NCBI GenBank assembly: GCA_025330725.1
Contig: JAIWND010000012.1
Coordinates: 62,001 to 126,000, forward strand
Origin: Chlamydoabsidia padenii
Taxonomy: Eukaryota; Mucoromycota; Mucoromycetes; Mucorales; Cunninghamellaceae
Length of the DNA stretch: 64,000 nucleotides
Reading direction: 5' to 3'
The position numbers and the translations under genes are program-made. Position 1 is the first letter of the stretch. Every line of letters begins with the position of its first letter. This document shows positions 33,687 to 46,749 of this stretch, one piece after another. The notes under the pieces were generated by a model that searched no databases, had not been told where the DNA came from, and saw only the letters and a program-made list of their open reading frames with translations.

Positions 33687-36438
33687 TTGTTTCCCTGATT
33701 GATTGTGGCATTCCATTACAGTGTTGATACCATCCTTTGACACCCGGTTTATGATTGTCGATTTAACCTGGGGCAGACCGAATCTCACCTGGCTTTGTCC
33801 AACAACAGGGGGAATGATGGCTGTATCGATCCAACTAGGAGGGTTTCTACTTGATCCAGTGTCTGATGTGTACTGTGAGGTGATTCCATTGTTGGTGCTA
33901 TCGCTGTCCTCTAGGCCATTCTTTCGTTTATTGCCGATCACTGCACTTGGTATCCCTGTTCCACCCAAATTCATACAAGGCAAGTCGTAATCCACCACTT
34001 CCTGTGTTGTTTTTTTGCTTGTTGATTGTGTCATCTGTGAGGTATGATGCTATGTACCGAGCCCCAAAAAAGGAATAACAGCCAAGTTAGTTCATTAGGT
34101 AGTCACTTCATATTCTTTATAATACCTTCCCATGTGCTGTATTGGATGATGATATTGATATCGGTGAAGAAGTTGTCGATGATGTTTGTAATACGGTGAT
34201 AGGTTGTATGCGTCGTTTTCCATTTTGTGTTACCGTTACTTTTTGATTCTTGATTGCATTCACTTCGTTTGGTGTTGGTCGTTTATTAAAGCTGCTATCT
34301 GATGGACCAGTAGCTGCAATGTTCTTCCTATTAGTTCTGTCTAATTCCAGAGGCTTTGATATATCAGTCATTTCAAAGTTCGATCCATTTCCAACCCCAT
34401 CCATTAAATCAGCCATGCGTTTTGGTATATGTATTTTGCTGGTATTTGACTGTATTGAATGTGCTGGGTTGGCCGCCTCTAAATCCAGTTGGGCGGGTGT
34501 TTCAGGGAGCTGTGCATGTTTTCGACCATAACCATACTGTTCCAATCTATTAAGCTAATAAAGAGTGTAGGGGTTAGCGTTGTTTGAGAATAGGTCGGAA
34601 TGTATACATACGATATCATCATCTGAGGCAGGATTGTTTAGTACTTCCTTTAGTTGCAAGCAAGCTACTGTGCCATCTTGTGAGCAAGCAAACAGAGTTT
34701 GTCCATCAGGAGTCCTATCAACCATCGAGTAAACGGATTAATACCGAGTTGTCATTCGTAGAATATTCCTTTTCTTACCATGATAGATCGTATACATTGT
34801 TGTCAAACACATCTTTAGCCACACATAAAGGTCTAGTATGTCTAGTAACCCAAATAGAGAGTCCACGGTCTTGACCACCAAGTGCACACACGGCTGCCAG
34901 TGAATCCTTATCGTCTTGATTATCAGTTTTGTCGTCCGCGTTCTCTTTATCTTCGTTCTTGTCTTCATCTTGATCATCATCGTCGTTCCCATCCATTCCA
35001 TAAAAGAGTTTTGGATTAAACGCCTAGAAAAAGAGATACATGTTAGATTAAAAAAGTGTAGAGTATGCATACATTTTTGTTTTGCTACTTACTGTAACTT
35101 CAACAGGGACTTTATGGCCAACCAAAGAGACACTAGCAGCCCAATTATCCCGACTGATGACAGCGGAAACACATTGACTACCATTCACAGCATTAGCAGC
35201 AGCAATATGAGAGCCTTCAGGGGACCAACTGAGGCGGCGGAAGAAGGTGGTACCAGGTGCATTATAAAACGGATCTTTCACTTCAGCTTCTTGTTTCCAA
35301 TCTGATGTTCGCCAAATCTTGACCTTCTTGTCGTCGGACTATCGAAAGGTTTTCAAGAAAAGAAGATCATTAGTATCTTTTTACATCCATTCATGTTGTA
35401 TTGACTGTACCTGCGAAGCCAAGTATTTACCAACAGGATCCCATGTAATACCCTTGACAAATCCAGAATGTTGATCGATCTTGTGTACTTGTTCTAATCC
35501 AACCATCAAAAGAAAAAACATCAACCATCAGTCCACCCTAAATCATATATAATGAATAATATCTTACCAAATGTGACAGTATCCCATATAATGATGAATC
35601 CATCCACACCGCAAGAAGCAAGATACAGGTTGTTATTCGACCAAGCAAGATCTTGGACATCAGATTCGTGCCCCCGAAGATACTTGACAGCACGCCACGT
35701 TTCATGATTGACTTCACTACTACCAAAGACAGACCCACTTCCTGCCCCCCTAGACGCAAAACAATAAGAGGTTAAATGTTAGTTAGGGGGGGTTTTTTTT
35801 TTCTTGAGTGAGTTCTTTCAAGATATTACTTACATATCCAATTCCCAGATAATAATTACATTGTCGTTATCCGAACTTGAGGCAAGGTATCGACCATCCT
35901 TTGACCAACGGACACAAAGCACTGCACCTAGTAAGCCACGTTATGCAAAAAAAAAAGGCAAGTGAGTGTTTTTTTTGTTTTACTTGTCCCTTGATACCGT
36001 CGATCTTGTTTCATTGTCCCAAGGTACTTACCACTATGCAAAGTCAATGTACACAACAACTTGTGACAAGTCGGATCGTTTTCAGCTTTTTCGCAATGTA
36101 TAGGATCGGTGTTCCATATTTTGACCGTGGTGTCTATAGTATATATAAAAAAGAAGAGTATATCATTAGTTGGTCATGAAAGAAGTCTAGTGACGTACCT
36201 AAGCTACCAGTAGCTAATCTTTTGCCATCAGGGTGTACATCAAGGGAGTAGATGCATTGCCTTTTACTTTTAGTGCCTACAAGGGATCGATTCATAAAAG
36301 TGTTACCCCGTGCCAGACATTCGAGCAAAAGGTAATTTTTTGAAAAAGAAGGTTAGTTAACAGTTGTGGTAGAGTTTAATGAAGGGCTATGAGTTCCTTA
36401 CCACCATGAGATATCCAGTCCGGTTTGAATATAATCAT
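32220..36438 (-). CDS. HIR1: HIRA/Hir1 histone H3-H4 chaperone subunit
   Basis: Eighteen exons, from 36438-36402, 36276-36199, 36133-36032, 35927-35834, 35749-35568, 35493-35411, 35338-35093, 35023-34779, 34714-34612, 34554-34126, 34049-33686, 33582-33426, 33370-33272, 33196-32803, 32736-32594, 32528-32489, 32393-32345 to 32272-32220, encode 965 aa. The first 390 residues are WD40 repeats beginning MIIFKPDWISHGGTKS, with DTTVKIWNTD and LRGHESDVQDLAWS. The HIRA B motif (VTVTQNGKRRIQPI, near residue 500) binds Asf1. The C-terminal half is the Hira domain, ending EWQPTIL then KELLPILAQNRQLQR. The complex deposits H3-H4 outside replication and represses histone genes. The exon number is high for this window. 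Confidence 0.95.
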
Positions 36439-37337
36439 CTTGTGTTGAAGTAAGTTTGAATATAATTAAGCAAAAAAGGACAAAATGGTTGAAGGAGGAT
36501 GAGTAAGATTAGGTGAATCGTATAGTATTATGCCGGTTAAAAGTAAAAAAAAAAAAAGGGAAAGAGAAACAAAAGAAATGTAAAATTAGGATCGCGCCGC
36601 GAGATTTTAAAGCAATGGATTTTTTTTCCCTTTGTTATCGTTGTCGTAAGTGACTGTAGAATAGGCGAAATTATAGTGGGTCTTTTTTTATATTTGATAT
36701 GACTGAATAATCAGTTGCATGAAAATGAAGGGGAGGAGGGGGGATCAAGGTGTCAAAATCAAGCGCACGTATACAGTCAAGGTTTGATCTGATTCTTTTG
36801 AAATTATGAGCTACAACATTGGTCCAAGAAAGAGTAGGGTTGTATCAAAGGATAATAGTATGATCTTCTTTCTGCTCTGACAATTCAAAGTCCACTGGTT
36901 TTGGCCATGACACCTTAATTGACTTTTTTCATGCCAATAGTATGCTTTAAATAGTAGACACTTGATAAAGAAGGTGATGATGTTTTTTATGGAAATGTTT
37001 TATTCTTCGGAACATTCTCTGGAGACGGTCATGCAAGGTGAGCTTCAGTCAGGGAACAACTAGGATACTTTGTCTGATCATGTTGCTCGAAGTAAACTTA
37101 TAGGGCAAAAGGAAAGTCGGGGTTTAAAAATAAAAAAAGGGTACAAAGCAAGCACTTTGACCCCGTCTTTATGAATCATTAAGGTGATCAAGTAGCATAT
37201 AGATAATTCATTCAAATCAAGTAAATGTGTTTATTAAAAGGAAATAACATATAAGATAGTATGCGGAATCAGAGAATATTCAAGTTGTCAATGCAAGCAA
37301 AAAGAGTGAATTGATTTCCAACCAATCAGGGAGAAAA
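36439..37337. other. divergent intergenic region
   Basis: Promoter space of HIRA (minus) and the Yos9 gene (plus). It contains a variant motif GCGAGATTTTAAAG at 36598-36611 and a copy TCGGGGTTTAAAAA at 37117-37130. No gene. Confidence 0.6.
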
Positions 37338-37353
37338 GCGGGATTTCGAAATT
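37338..37353 (+). promoter_or_regulatory. GCGGGATTTCGAAATT motif upstream of the Yos9 gene
   Basis: About 105-120 bp before the start codon and in the gene's orientation. A strong copy of the recurrent element, followed by a long A run at 37383-37413. Confidence 0.5.
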
Positions 37354-37382
37354 GTGTGCCACGATCTCCCACCCTAAAGGTT

Positions 37383-37416
<34 letters not shown>

Positions 37417-37457
37417 TCTTTCTTCCGTTTTCCTTTCTCACTCTTCTCTGATTAAAC

Positions 37458-39008
37458 ATGGTGCACCATGGTTTGGCATTGACACTCTCACTGATATCCT
37501 CTATGGTATTATGTCAGGCATCATCATTTGTTTATGAAGACCTCCTTGCCTATCCTCGATATAAAGTCGAACTCACGGAGAAGAAGATTCCCGAGTCCTC
37601 AGTGTTTGGTCCACAACAGGTAATAACCCCTTTTACTCATACTTGATCCACCTAGTTAACTTTTTTAACTTTTTTTGTATAGCCTAAATCCAAGCAAATC
37701 GGTTTATGGAATACCCAAGATCATCGCGGGATTGACCACAACCAAGTTATTATGATGACGGGCCGTTCTCAACCATTCTTGTGCACCATTCCTGATATCA
37801 CGGCTCAGCAAAATCAACACTCTACAACCAAACCAGACTCTTCTTCATTCAAGCAAGAAACACAAGATACCATTGAACGAGGATTGGAACTGTTGAAACC
37901 TTTGGAAAAGACGTGTCTGTATTTTCACGTAAGTTACCCCACCATTCACTCTTTTTATTTTATTTGGTACTAATGACATCCTTTGTCCTTTTTTATTTAG
38001 TCCTACGGTTATTGGACTTATGAATTCTGTCATCTCAAGCATGTGCGACAATTCCATGTTGATGCCAGCAAAACAGACAATGATGGTAAACCTATTCTCG
38101 ACGACAAATCAACTTACATACTCGGCACCTTCTCTCAACAACAACAAGGCACTCCTTCAACAGGCGTCCTACGAGCACAACAACAAGGAGGAACCCACAT
38201 CTCGACTATTACCCAAGCTGATACCACTCCCATCTCATCAAGCTCATCAACAACTCTTCAACGAATAGACGGACAACATGTGCTGGTACAGCATCTAGGA
38301 AATGGGACACCATGCGATATTACCCACCAACCAAGAGCTGTCGACATTTACTTTCAATGTGGAGCAGACACCGACCGTATTACCTATTTTGAAGAAGTCT
38401 CAACCTGTCATTACCATATGACGATATCCACTCCTCGGCTCTGTGACGATATTGAACTAGGCGCCAAGAAATCCGAATCCCATCCCATCAAATGTAACCC
38501 TATCGTACCTGACCACTGGATAAATGATCATCAAGAACAAGAGGAACAAGGCACTACCGATGACATGGAAGAAACAGCAGCAACACAAACAACTACAGTC
38601 TCAGTAATGGAGACCACTGAACCACCGGCAGATGAAAAGGACACTGCAACTACTACCTCTGACGCATGGAACGATATGGGAAAAACTGAACTTGTTGGGA
38701 TCATTTCAAATTTAGCAAAACAGGTGGAACAATTACAAAATTCCATGGAACAACATCGGGGTCAACAAATCTTCTTTTTGGATCAAAATGGACAAGTGGT
38801 ATTGGGTCCTGGGGTGTCTCATCATGATCCTTTACAACAGGCAGCAGCAATCAAAAACAAGGACACTATCACTCCAGAATCTCTTATCAATCAATTCCTC
38901 TCACAAACATCGACAAAGGATACTAAGCGACAACAACCACGGGATGGGACTGAATCACAAAAACGAAATAAGGAATCTTATGAAAAGAATTACTATAGCA
39001 TGGATTAG
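37458..39008 (+). CDS. YOS9: OS-9/Yos9-like ER lectin of ER-associated degradation
   Basis: Exons 37458-37619, 37683-37928, 38001-39008 encode 471 aa. A signal peptide (MVHHGLALTLSLISSMVLCQASS) is followed by the MRH (mannose-6-phosphate receptor homology) domain: CLYFHSYGYWTYEFCHLKHVRQFH (first cysteine, formed over the second splice, then the WTYEFC sugar-binding motif), later CGADTDRITYFEEVSTCHYHM and CNPI. The protein would read trimmed mannose glycans on misfolded ER proteins and pass them to the Hrd1 ligase. The C-terminal third is Gln/Thr-rich with a short coiled coil (SNLAKQVEQLQNSMEQ). No HDEL-type retention tail is present (ends YYSMD). Confidence 0.92.
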
Positions 39009-39452
39009 ATATAGTAGTAGATAATCTTATTTTATTATAAATATATCAATCTATAAATAAAAATGTGTTTGGTGTACGTTTGACCTTCCTTCTCACCAGT
39101 ACCATTATTCTTATTGTCAGTTTTATACTAATACTGTAATATATGTATCTGTATAGCTTTTGCTTTGTTTTACTGCACGCACTATAATCTATTCCACTTT
39201 CGCATTGTTCCCAATTTAGAATATGTGACACATACATCATAAGACTGGACATCCTGTCTTGACATTATCAAACATGTAGATAAAACAAACAACAACAGTT
39301 TCAAGTCAAATATGGATATTTTTATTTCAAAAAAGTTTCTTTACAATGTGGCAATAAATAATGTGTGTGGCATGTGTATAAAATGGGGTATTTATAAACT
39401 AAATGTATGATATATGTATGTAAATGTGGTAACTACCCTAATGTGAAGAAGC
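39009..39452. other. convergent 3' region
   Basis: 3' UTRs of the Yos9 gene (plus) and the glycerol-3-phosphate acyltransferase gene (minus). The recurrent motif is absent here, as expected if it marks promoters. Confidence 0.6.
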
Positions 39453-42414
39453 CTACTTTTTCTTTTTAATTTCCAATCCTTGATCATCCGCATAGCCTTC
39501 GTCTTCATTGGTGGGATCTTCATTAAGTGGGGTCAGAATGTCAATATCTTGAACTTTAAAGGTGGGTCGTTGGTACATTTCGTGTTCTGGAGAAGGTGTG
39601 GAAGGATCGATAGAGGTGGCCAAGCAAGTCATTGATAAGCCCGCCGTGTCATTAGATGTCATTGTAAAGCTGTTGGATCGACTGCGTAAAGGAGTGCTGC
39701 TTTCAGATCCACTACGGCTTAAAAAGCGTCCCCAAAAGTAGCCATCATCCAATGAGTCTTGACTGCCTGTCTTTTTGCCGCCCCATGTAAAGATGTTTTT
39801 ATCGTCCAGCCATTCCATTCGAGTTGCTTGTTGGATAAAACCACTACGTAAACGAGGAAGTCGGTTTCGCATGGCTGATAGATTAAAGTTGCTGGCGCTT
39901 TTGCTGGGAGTCGAGCTTTGGCTTGGTGACAATGAGGAGGCGGTCATTGTACGGCTGATATAGTCGGCTTGATAATAAAAACAATCAAATTGGATTAGTT
40001 AGTCAATTGAAAAAAAGAGGGGAGGGGAAAAATCATACTTTACCGTCAAAGTCGTGGAAGGCTCGAGGGCCATATTCGTTGATAATGTCCGTAATGTCCC
40101 GGGATAGCTTGTTTCGACTGAGTCGAAGGACTTGAATTCCTTCAGGATCTAGCAGAGCCATCACCAGAGGTTGTAAAGATCTACATTAATAGAGTAAAAT
40201 GGATAAACGAAGTGGTAAGATGACAAGTTGAAAGAGTATGTATTGAATTAACGTACCTTGCAATATCCATGCCGATTTCACCGAATTGTAGACTTGCATA
40301 AGACATGGAGGAGATGACGACCACTGAAGCCAGAGGGATAAATATTTTCCATTTCAATTCGAGACTGGTTTGCACCAAACTGAGGAAGACAAGGAAGCCA
40401 TAAAACCCATACAAAGTAGGAATTAAGACTAAACCAACCAGTAATTTCCATGTTGCCAATACATCCCGACCTGCAATCTTCACACTGGATCCCTTTAAAG
40501 CAGCTATCATCCCATGTAAAAAAAAAAAAAAAAAGAGAGAGAGAGAGCAAGAGAATCAATGTTAATCAGTGTTTATTCATTGTTCCTTTCTTACCATCTG
40601 CTTTCTTTTGGCTGATCACTTTGGCAACAACAATGACTGGAAGATTCAAAATGGCCCTAAATACATTAGCAAAAAAAAAAAGAAAAAAAAAAAGTCGGTG
40701 GATCATTCATTTTATAAATGAGACTACTTACCCTGGGAATCCACAAAGAGTTAATAGCACCAAGATTAAACACCGTTTCATGAGCAAAACAAAAGTATAT
40801 TTACCACCAAGATCAGTTTTGCATACTTGATGATCACGAATACCATGGTACTTGAGTAGTTGATTATAGGCCAAAACACGTTGATGTATCTCTTCTACTC
40901 TTGGTTCATGTTTAAAGAGATTATAACCAATCAAGAAGCGGCGATTCAAATCCACCACTTGAGAGATGTGTAATTTCCGATGGGCAGGTTTGTAAAGACG
41001 ACGAGCAGCTTGAATCATCTATAAAGAGAGAGAGAGAGAAAGAGAGAGTCCGTTAGTCATATGATACTTTCCCTTTTCTTTTTTCTTTTACCATGAGTGT
41101 TTCGTAACTTCCAGCATTAACAGTAACACTTTTCAAAGCATCATATATAGTATCCAGTAATTTGCCACAAGCTTCTCGTTTTTCAGGCCCACCATTCCGA
41201 TATCTTTGTACCATATCACGATTGATGGAGATAGGAGTGCCAAATTCAATCACCGCACGAGATCGGAAACGATGAGCATGAAAGTAGTTGAGACCTATGG
41301 TTAACAATAAGACTAGTTAGATACATTGAACTAGTTGTTAGATTAATAGATATGCTCACCACATGGGACAATCTTGACATCAAGATTAGGATACTTGGCC
41401 ATTGCACCTAAAGCCATTACGGTCACACCAGCTAACAAGAGAGAGAGAGAGAGAGAGAGAAATATGTGTATCAAGTAATCATGATTTGGTTTATGTAGCA
41501 CAATACAATATGGTTGTTCTTACCTTTCAATGGAAGTAATTCAGCACGGTCATGACTCCCACCTTCTGGGAAGATGGTGATACATTGGTTTTGATAGAGC
41601 TGGTCATGAACACATCGGTACACCGCGTCTTGATCCACATGAGGCACACATTTATAAGGACTACCATTACCTTCAGACAAGAGAGCCAATGCCTTGAGAT
41701 CCTTGAATTCTTTCTTGATAACAAGTTCAGTATCCGAGAGTATTCGTACCACCTCTGCTTGACCGGCACCATTAGGTAAAACAATTTGATAATGAGGTTG
41801 TAATTGTTCCAAGAATCTTGTACCATCACCAACAATACGAAGAGGTTCGAGTTTCCTATCCAACAATTGTATGGTACCAAGTCCTTTTACTGAAAGATCT
41901 TGAGGTCGAATGACAGGTACTAATTAAAAAGAGAGAAGGGAGTTAGTTTTTTGAGTTTGTATTTTCCCACAGTAGCAATATTCAAATCCCGCCAGTGTTT
42001 GACACTACATCTCTTTCCTCCTTAATAATACCTACTTGCATTCACCATCCTAGCAAAAAATCCAATTCCTTTTTGATGCATTGATTTTTCAGCAATAAGG
42101 AAAGAAACTTGACGTTTACATTCCCTCATCACCATAATAGGGTCGACAAACTACAACAAAAACAAAACAAAACAAAGGAAATGAGTAAAGACCATCAACG
42201 CACAGACATTTCCATTCCATTTCATCATCTTTTTATACCACACATCTGGTATACTTACTTGATTTGCATGCGGACCGACCACAAAGATAACTGGTCCTTC
42301 GGTAGGGATACGATAGGATCCTCTTGTTCGGATTTCCCGAAAAAATAAGTCCACCAAGATATTGAAGATCCATAAAGCGATGTTGTAAGTCACTTTTTTT
42401 GGATCGATTATCAT
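39453..42414 (-). CDS. SCT1: glycerol-3-phosphate 1-O-acyltransferase (Gat1/Sct1 type)
   Basis: Ten exons: 42414-42259, 42150-42036, 41919-41524, 41431-41360, 41294-41092, 41018-40732, 40656-40595, 40503-40257, 40180-40044, 39967-39453. They encode 729 aa, near yeast Gat1/Sct1. Acyltransferase motifs: GPHANQFVDPI (block I), then IFPEGGSHDRAELLPLK (blocks III/IV). Hydrophobic segments lie at FVLLMKRCLILVLLTLCGFPG and LLVGLVLIPTLYGFYGFLVFL, separated by KKADAALKGSSVKIAGRDVLATWK, a hallmark of the fungal Gat family. It catalyses the first acylation of glycerol-3-phosphate or DHAP in the ER. The Ser-rich C-terminus is likely phosphorylated, as in yeast. Confidence 0.94.
41433..41460 (+). repeat. 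AG dinucleotide repeat in an intron
   Basis: (AG)n run inside the third intron of the glycerol-3-phosphate acyltransferase gene. Similar CT/GA runs occur at 7986-8018, 11340-11362 and 41023-41047. Confidence 0.6.
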
Positions 42415-42437
42415 TTCTTTTGATTAATAAAGAGTAG

Positions 42438-42469
<32 letters not shown>

Positions 42470-42471
42470 AG

Positions 42472-42485
42472 GTGGGATTTTAAAA
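42472..42485 (+). promoter_or_regulatory. GTGGGATTTTAAAA motif upstream of GPAT
   Basis: 58-71 bp before the acyltransferase ATG on the opposite strand. The motif is in reverse orientation to the gene, next to a 31-nt A run. Confidence 0.45.
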
Positions 42486-42872
42486 AAAAAAGTGGTGAGG
42501 AAAGAGAAAGAAAGACGAAATAAAAGGCGGTGGACAGAAATAGCTTTTTTTTATGTGTGTGTGTCGTACAAGCCTGTTTTTTTTTTCTTGCTTGTATATT
42601 TTTACTCCTACAGATAGGTTTTATTTGATACATTTGGTATGGCAATCTATCTATGTTACAATAAAAAAAAGCATAGACCATATTATATGACACAGTAAAA
42701 AAAAAAAAAAAGAGACATCTCATTTTTAGGTTTGTCCTGTAATAAACCCATCCCATTCCATTTGACACTATTATGTATATTACAACTAGACCCATCCAAC
42801 CCGCCCAAACTAGATTTTACTTCTAAACAATGTGATTCAACAAAACATAAACAAAGAAGGTTTTTATTTTAT
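42486..42872. other. spacer between GPAT promoter and TAF4 3' end
   Basis: AT-rich with several A and T runs. A weak 123-codon minus-strand frame overlaps it but is largely Phe/Lys low-complexity and is not credible as a gene. Confidence 0.5.
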
Positions 42873-43671
42873 TTATTGTAACCATTGATTATACATTTTT
42901 AACAACGTCTTTTGACCACTTCCTTTCCCACTATAACTATTCCGTTCCAGAGCAAATATTGCATCCATTACAGTCACCTTCCTGCTGGTATCAATGGTCC
43001 TATCATAATCTCTATCGTCAATGTCGTTGTCAATAGGTCGTTTAGTCATAATCCTTTTGTTGTTATCAAGTTGCCATTGTCCATTCCGAGTCTTCCGAGT
43101 GGGATCCACTGTCTTGACGAGAATCTTGTAAAGTGGATACCCAGTCAGCCCCATCGGCGGTGGACGTTGGAAAGGGGACCTTCGTTCAATACGATGCTTG
43201 GATGCCTTGACCATTTCTTCCACTAGATCTCGGAGTCGAGCTTGAGTTGCCAGTGAGAGATAAGACACCAAATCGGGGTCCACATGTTTGATCGTCAATA
43301 GCCGAGCCAGTCTGTCCACCCTTTGTTGTAGTAGAGTCCCGTCCATAAAATCTTGAATTTTCGATCGATCTATACCATCTTCCATTGATAAGGAGCCACC
43401 TTCACCTCCGTCTTTCATAAAGTGTTCCGCTTCTTCCTTGAGATCTACACCTGCATAGCCCATCACGTCTGTAATAGCATCGTAATCGATTCGATTGTCT
43501 CCACCGCCACCGCTGGTACTGCTGCTGGTTATGGCTGCCGGTACTACTGTTGCTATTGATGGTTCTGGTTTGGCTATTGTTGGAATGGTGGATTCTGTGG
43601 TGGATGATTTGGGTGTCGCAATGTTTTGGATCGATTGTTTTCTAGAGACAAGACAAGGTACGTGTTACCAA

Positions 43672-43707
<36 letters not shown>

Positions 43708-45108
43708 CAAAAGAGAGTGGATCTTTAAAGTAAGGTGACTTACGAGGATGGTATTGATTGTGGTGTTTGACTACCTTGATGATGCTTGAATTCCGGAGTG
43801 GTAGATGATGATGATGTTAGTGTTGATGATAATAAATGGCGAGATGTGGTGATGTTTGAAGGGGTATTGGCCGGTTTATCTATTGATCCTCTTGGTGCTC
43901 CAGATTCAATTCCGGATTGTTTCATTTGCTGTGTACCACTATAAACAGAGGTTAGTTACAAAAGAATACCTTCCCCTTGACAGTGATATACTTACTTTAG
44001 ACCTGGTATTATACATTGAGTATCATCATGCAGAGTGTGAGAGGTTGATGGTATTGATTGTCTTCTTTCTAAAGTTGATAAAGTTGTAGGCTGGACAGAT
44101 GTTCCTGTTGTGGATGATCCATTCCTATCACCAGTAGTCGAATGAGTGGTATTCATGGTATTTGTGTGATTCTTCAGTGTCTCCAGTATTCGATATCCCC
44201 GCTCGTCCAACAAGTGCTTCGACTGTGCGAAAAAAGTTTCAGGCGTGATTGTGTTTTTCTATCAAGTACAGTAAGTACATGGAAGAATGAGATCAGTCAT
44301 GAAATAATGTCATATATAAACCCATGTGTCCTATATTTACCTGTAATTCGACAAAGAGTTGATTGAATTGGTTCTTGTGTTCAGGAGAGAGCCCTGCAGT
44401 TATAGTGTCCATTCGAGTCATCGTTCCTAGTAGTAAAAAAAGCATATCAACAACAAGCAAAGTACATTTGCTGGGTCCTTTCTTACCTGATGAAGACGAT
44501 GGTTGTGTGACAGTACGCTCCTGCTGCTGTTGTTGTTGTTGTTGTTCTTGTAGTGGTGGTGGTATGTTTTGGTGAGAGAATTGTACGGGTGTTTGTTGAT
44601 GGTACTGCCGCTGGAGTACATTGGGCTGTTGTTGCTGCTGCTGTTGTTGCTGTTGTTGTTGTTGCTGTTGCTGTCCAAAAAACGATACTTGATTTGGTAC
44701 ACCATACAATTGCCTTTGAAATTGCTGCTGTTGAGAGGATGGAGGAGGTAGTTGCTGGTGGTGCTGCTGTTGACGTGGTGGTTGATGACTATTATTGACC
44801 TGACCATCTTGTTGCTGTTGATGGTTATCTCTCCACAATGTGATAAAGTCAGTAGTTCCTTGGCCAGAGTGGAATGGAGGAGTAGAAAGCACGTCATCAG
44901 AGTCATTGTCAAATAAGTGTTGTAGTTCTGTTGGCATATTGAATTGTGTTGGAGTTTGATCTTCGTTGCGCATCGTTTGGACCAGTGACTGAAAGGAATT
45001 ATCGTTTGTAAACAAGTTGGTGTCGCCAAAAAGGTTACGGTAGAGATCATCTACTGGTTGATCAGACTGCCCCCGAAAACCGTCTTGGTCTTCTTCCCCA
45101 TTAGCCAT
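42873..45108 (-). CDS. TAF4: TFIID subunit TAF4
   Basis: Exons 45108-44487, 44426-44341, 44258-43996, 43938-43744, 43641-42873 encode 644 aa. The N-terminal 200 residues are Gln-rich, with one uninterrupted tract of 16 or more Gln coded by mixed CAG/CAA. A short TAFH-like helical block follows (LSPEHKNQFNQLFVELQKNTITPETFFAQSKHLL). The C-terminal histone-fold/TAF4 domain carries VDPDLVSYLSLATQARLRDLVEEMVKASKHR and the family's closing ALERNSYSGKGSGQKTLLKMYNQWLQ. TAF4 pairs with TAF12 to nucleate TFIID at Pol II promoters. The identity is clear from the C-terminus. The Q tract is a likely length-variable site. Confidence 0.92.
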
Positions 45109-45982
45109 AATGCTTTTCGTAAAAAAAAAAAATAGTAAAAGAAAAAAAGGAAAAAGTAATTTGGGCCTGACTCTATGATTTTATAACCACAGATGATCTT
45201 TTCGCTAGCGGCATTTGAATTTTAAACGCAAGCATTTAAAAAGCAGGATCCTCACATCATTACACACCAGTTGACATTTATATAACTTCTTCTCCTTTGC
45301 ACTGCATCCTAACGGAAAGTATGACAAAGTTAATCAAGTGCAATATAATGGACTAGACTATCTTATCTTAACATGGCTTTTTTCTTTTTGATTAATCAAT
45401 CCAACTTTTTGAAAGGAGCCGATTTCAAATGCCGGCATCCTTCTGCCCTTTTCTCCTCCTTAACAGTTATGGATCCAATTGCTACATACCATGTCTCCAT
45501 TAATCTATAATGGAAGTTGTACCAAGTCTATATGAGGATGAAATAAACTTTTAGTGATATAGCTGGGGAGAATTGTCTTTCAGTGATTGAAAGTTCATCT
45601 GAATGAAAGCTGTTTTTTCTTTTTCAGGGCAATCTTTCTTTGTAATTGCACACGCATCGAATTGGTCATAAAGTTACCATTTAATGGATTATTCATACAA
45701 CTATAAAGAATAGTTTGTACTTCTTTTAAAGGTGGTTTGCATCCATCTACCTGTTTCATGCAAATATTGAAGCGCCGATTGAATAAACCGACACAAGTGT
45801 CTGAGCGCTTGGCTTCTAAAGTAAAATAAGTGGGGGATGCAGATTATCCCAATAAAACAAAGAATGTAAGACAAAAAAAAAAAAAAAAAAGGAGTTTTAT
45901 TGACAAGATAAAGAAGCTATACTAAGTATCATATTACAGATATCAAACTGTATAAAGTAGATCAAATGGATGATTCCACCAG
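45109..45982. other. intergenic upstream of TAF4
   Basis: No gene found. It holds degenerate relatives of the recurrent motif (CCGATTTCAAATGCCGG near 45420) and an A run near 45873. The 3' UTR of the APSES-like gene is at the right. Confidence 0.5.
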
Positions 45983-46749
45983 TCAATTGTCAGTATCATC
46001 ATGATTGTCACCGAGACTTGTACTGCCTGAGTAATCACCAGTGTTTAAAATATAAGGAAGGGTCATCATAATTGGTGGTATGTTGACTTGAGGATGATTG
46101 GTTGTAAGGTGGTGGAAAGAATACATACTTGTCGGCATGTCCCAGTCCAGAGCCATGGCACGATACATGGGATGATAAGGGGAATAGCATTCGTGTACAA
46201 ATTCAGTCCCAAAAAGAGGTACCAGTTGGTGCCGGATATCCCATGCAATACGTAGACATAAAGCCCGTGCCGTATAAAAGGAGATCCTATATACAACAGC
46301 AACAATAAGAATAGTAGTTTAAATGAAGAAGATGGCATCATTCTACTTACCAAGTGCCTTGTATTTTCAAATTACCCCCAGTTATTTTCTTCAATTGTAT
46401 ATTTGGGTTAAGTTTTATGAATTTATTGATTTCAGACTTTTGATATCCCAACACCTTCCAGATTCCAGTCAAACAGATATCACCTAAAGACCAATATCAT
46501 GATTAGTATTATTGACATCACTGTATTATAATCATTTACCTTTTTCTGAATCCAATAAAATAGAATGACCATTAATGAAATATTCTTTCACTGGAATACC
46601 CAAAAAAAAAGTGCTAAAAGTTAATAAAACCATGTTCATCGTGTATCTATCATCATAATTATACCTGGAATATACCCTCTTTCATCCCAAGAAGTGGCGT
46701 ATTTGACTTTGGTGACTAGTGGTAAGGTATAGGTATTGTATTGACTCAT
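45983..46749 (-). CDS. APSES/KilA-N-like DNA-binding protein
   Basis: Exons 46749-46665, 46590-46540, 46483-46351, 46286-45983 encode 190 aa. Most of the protein is one KilA-N/APSES-like domain: GYIPVKEYFINGHSILLDSEKG, then ICLTGIWKVLGYQKSEINKFIK, the GGNLKIQGTWISFYTARALC core and LVPLFG end. The G-x-x-K-I-Q-G-T-W-I string is the classic signature of Swi4/Mbp1/StuA and Bqt4-type domains. The short length and lack of ankyrin repeats set it apart from Mbp1/Swi6 partners. It may be a small transcription factor or a Bqt4-like telomere/nuclear-envelope protein without a membrane tail. Acceptor choice at 46591 rests on phase. Confidence 0.75.

Noticed and set aside
40732..40805. An intron starting GTAAAT at 40804 in the glycerol-3-phosphate acyltransferase gene
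   Set aside because: Reading through gives the hydrophobic segment and KKA-type block expected of Gat proteins and keeps the frame; the intron would break it.
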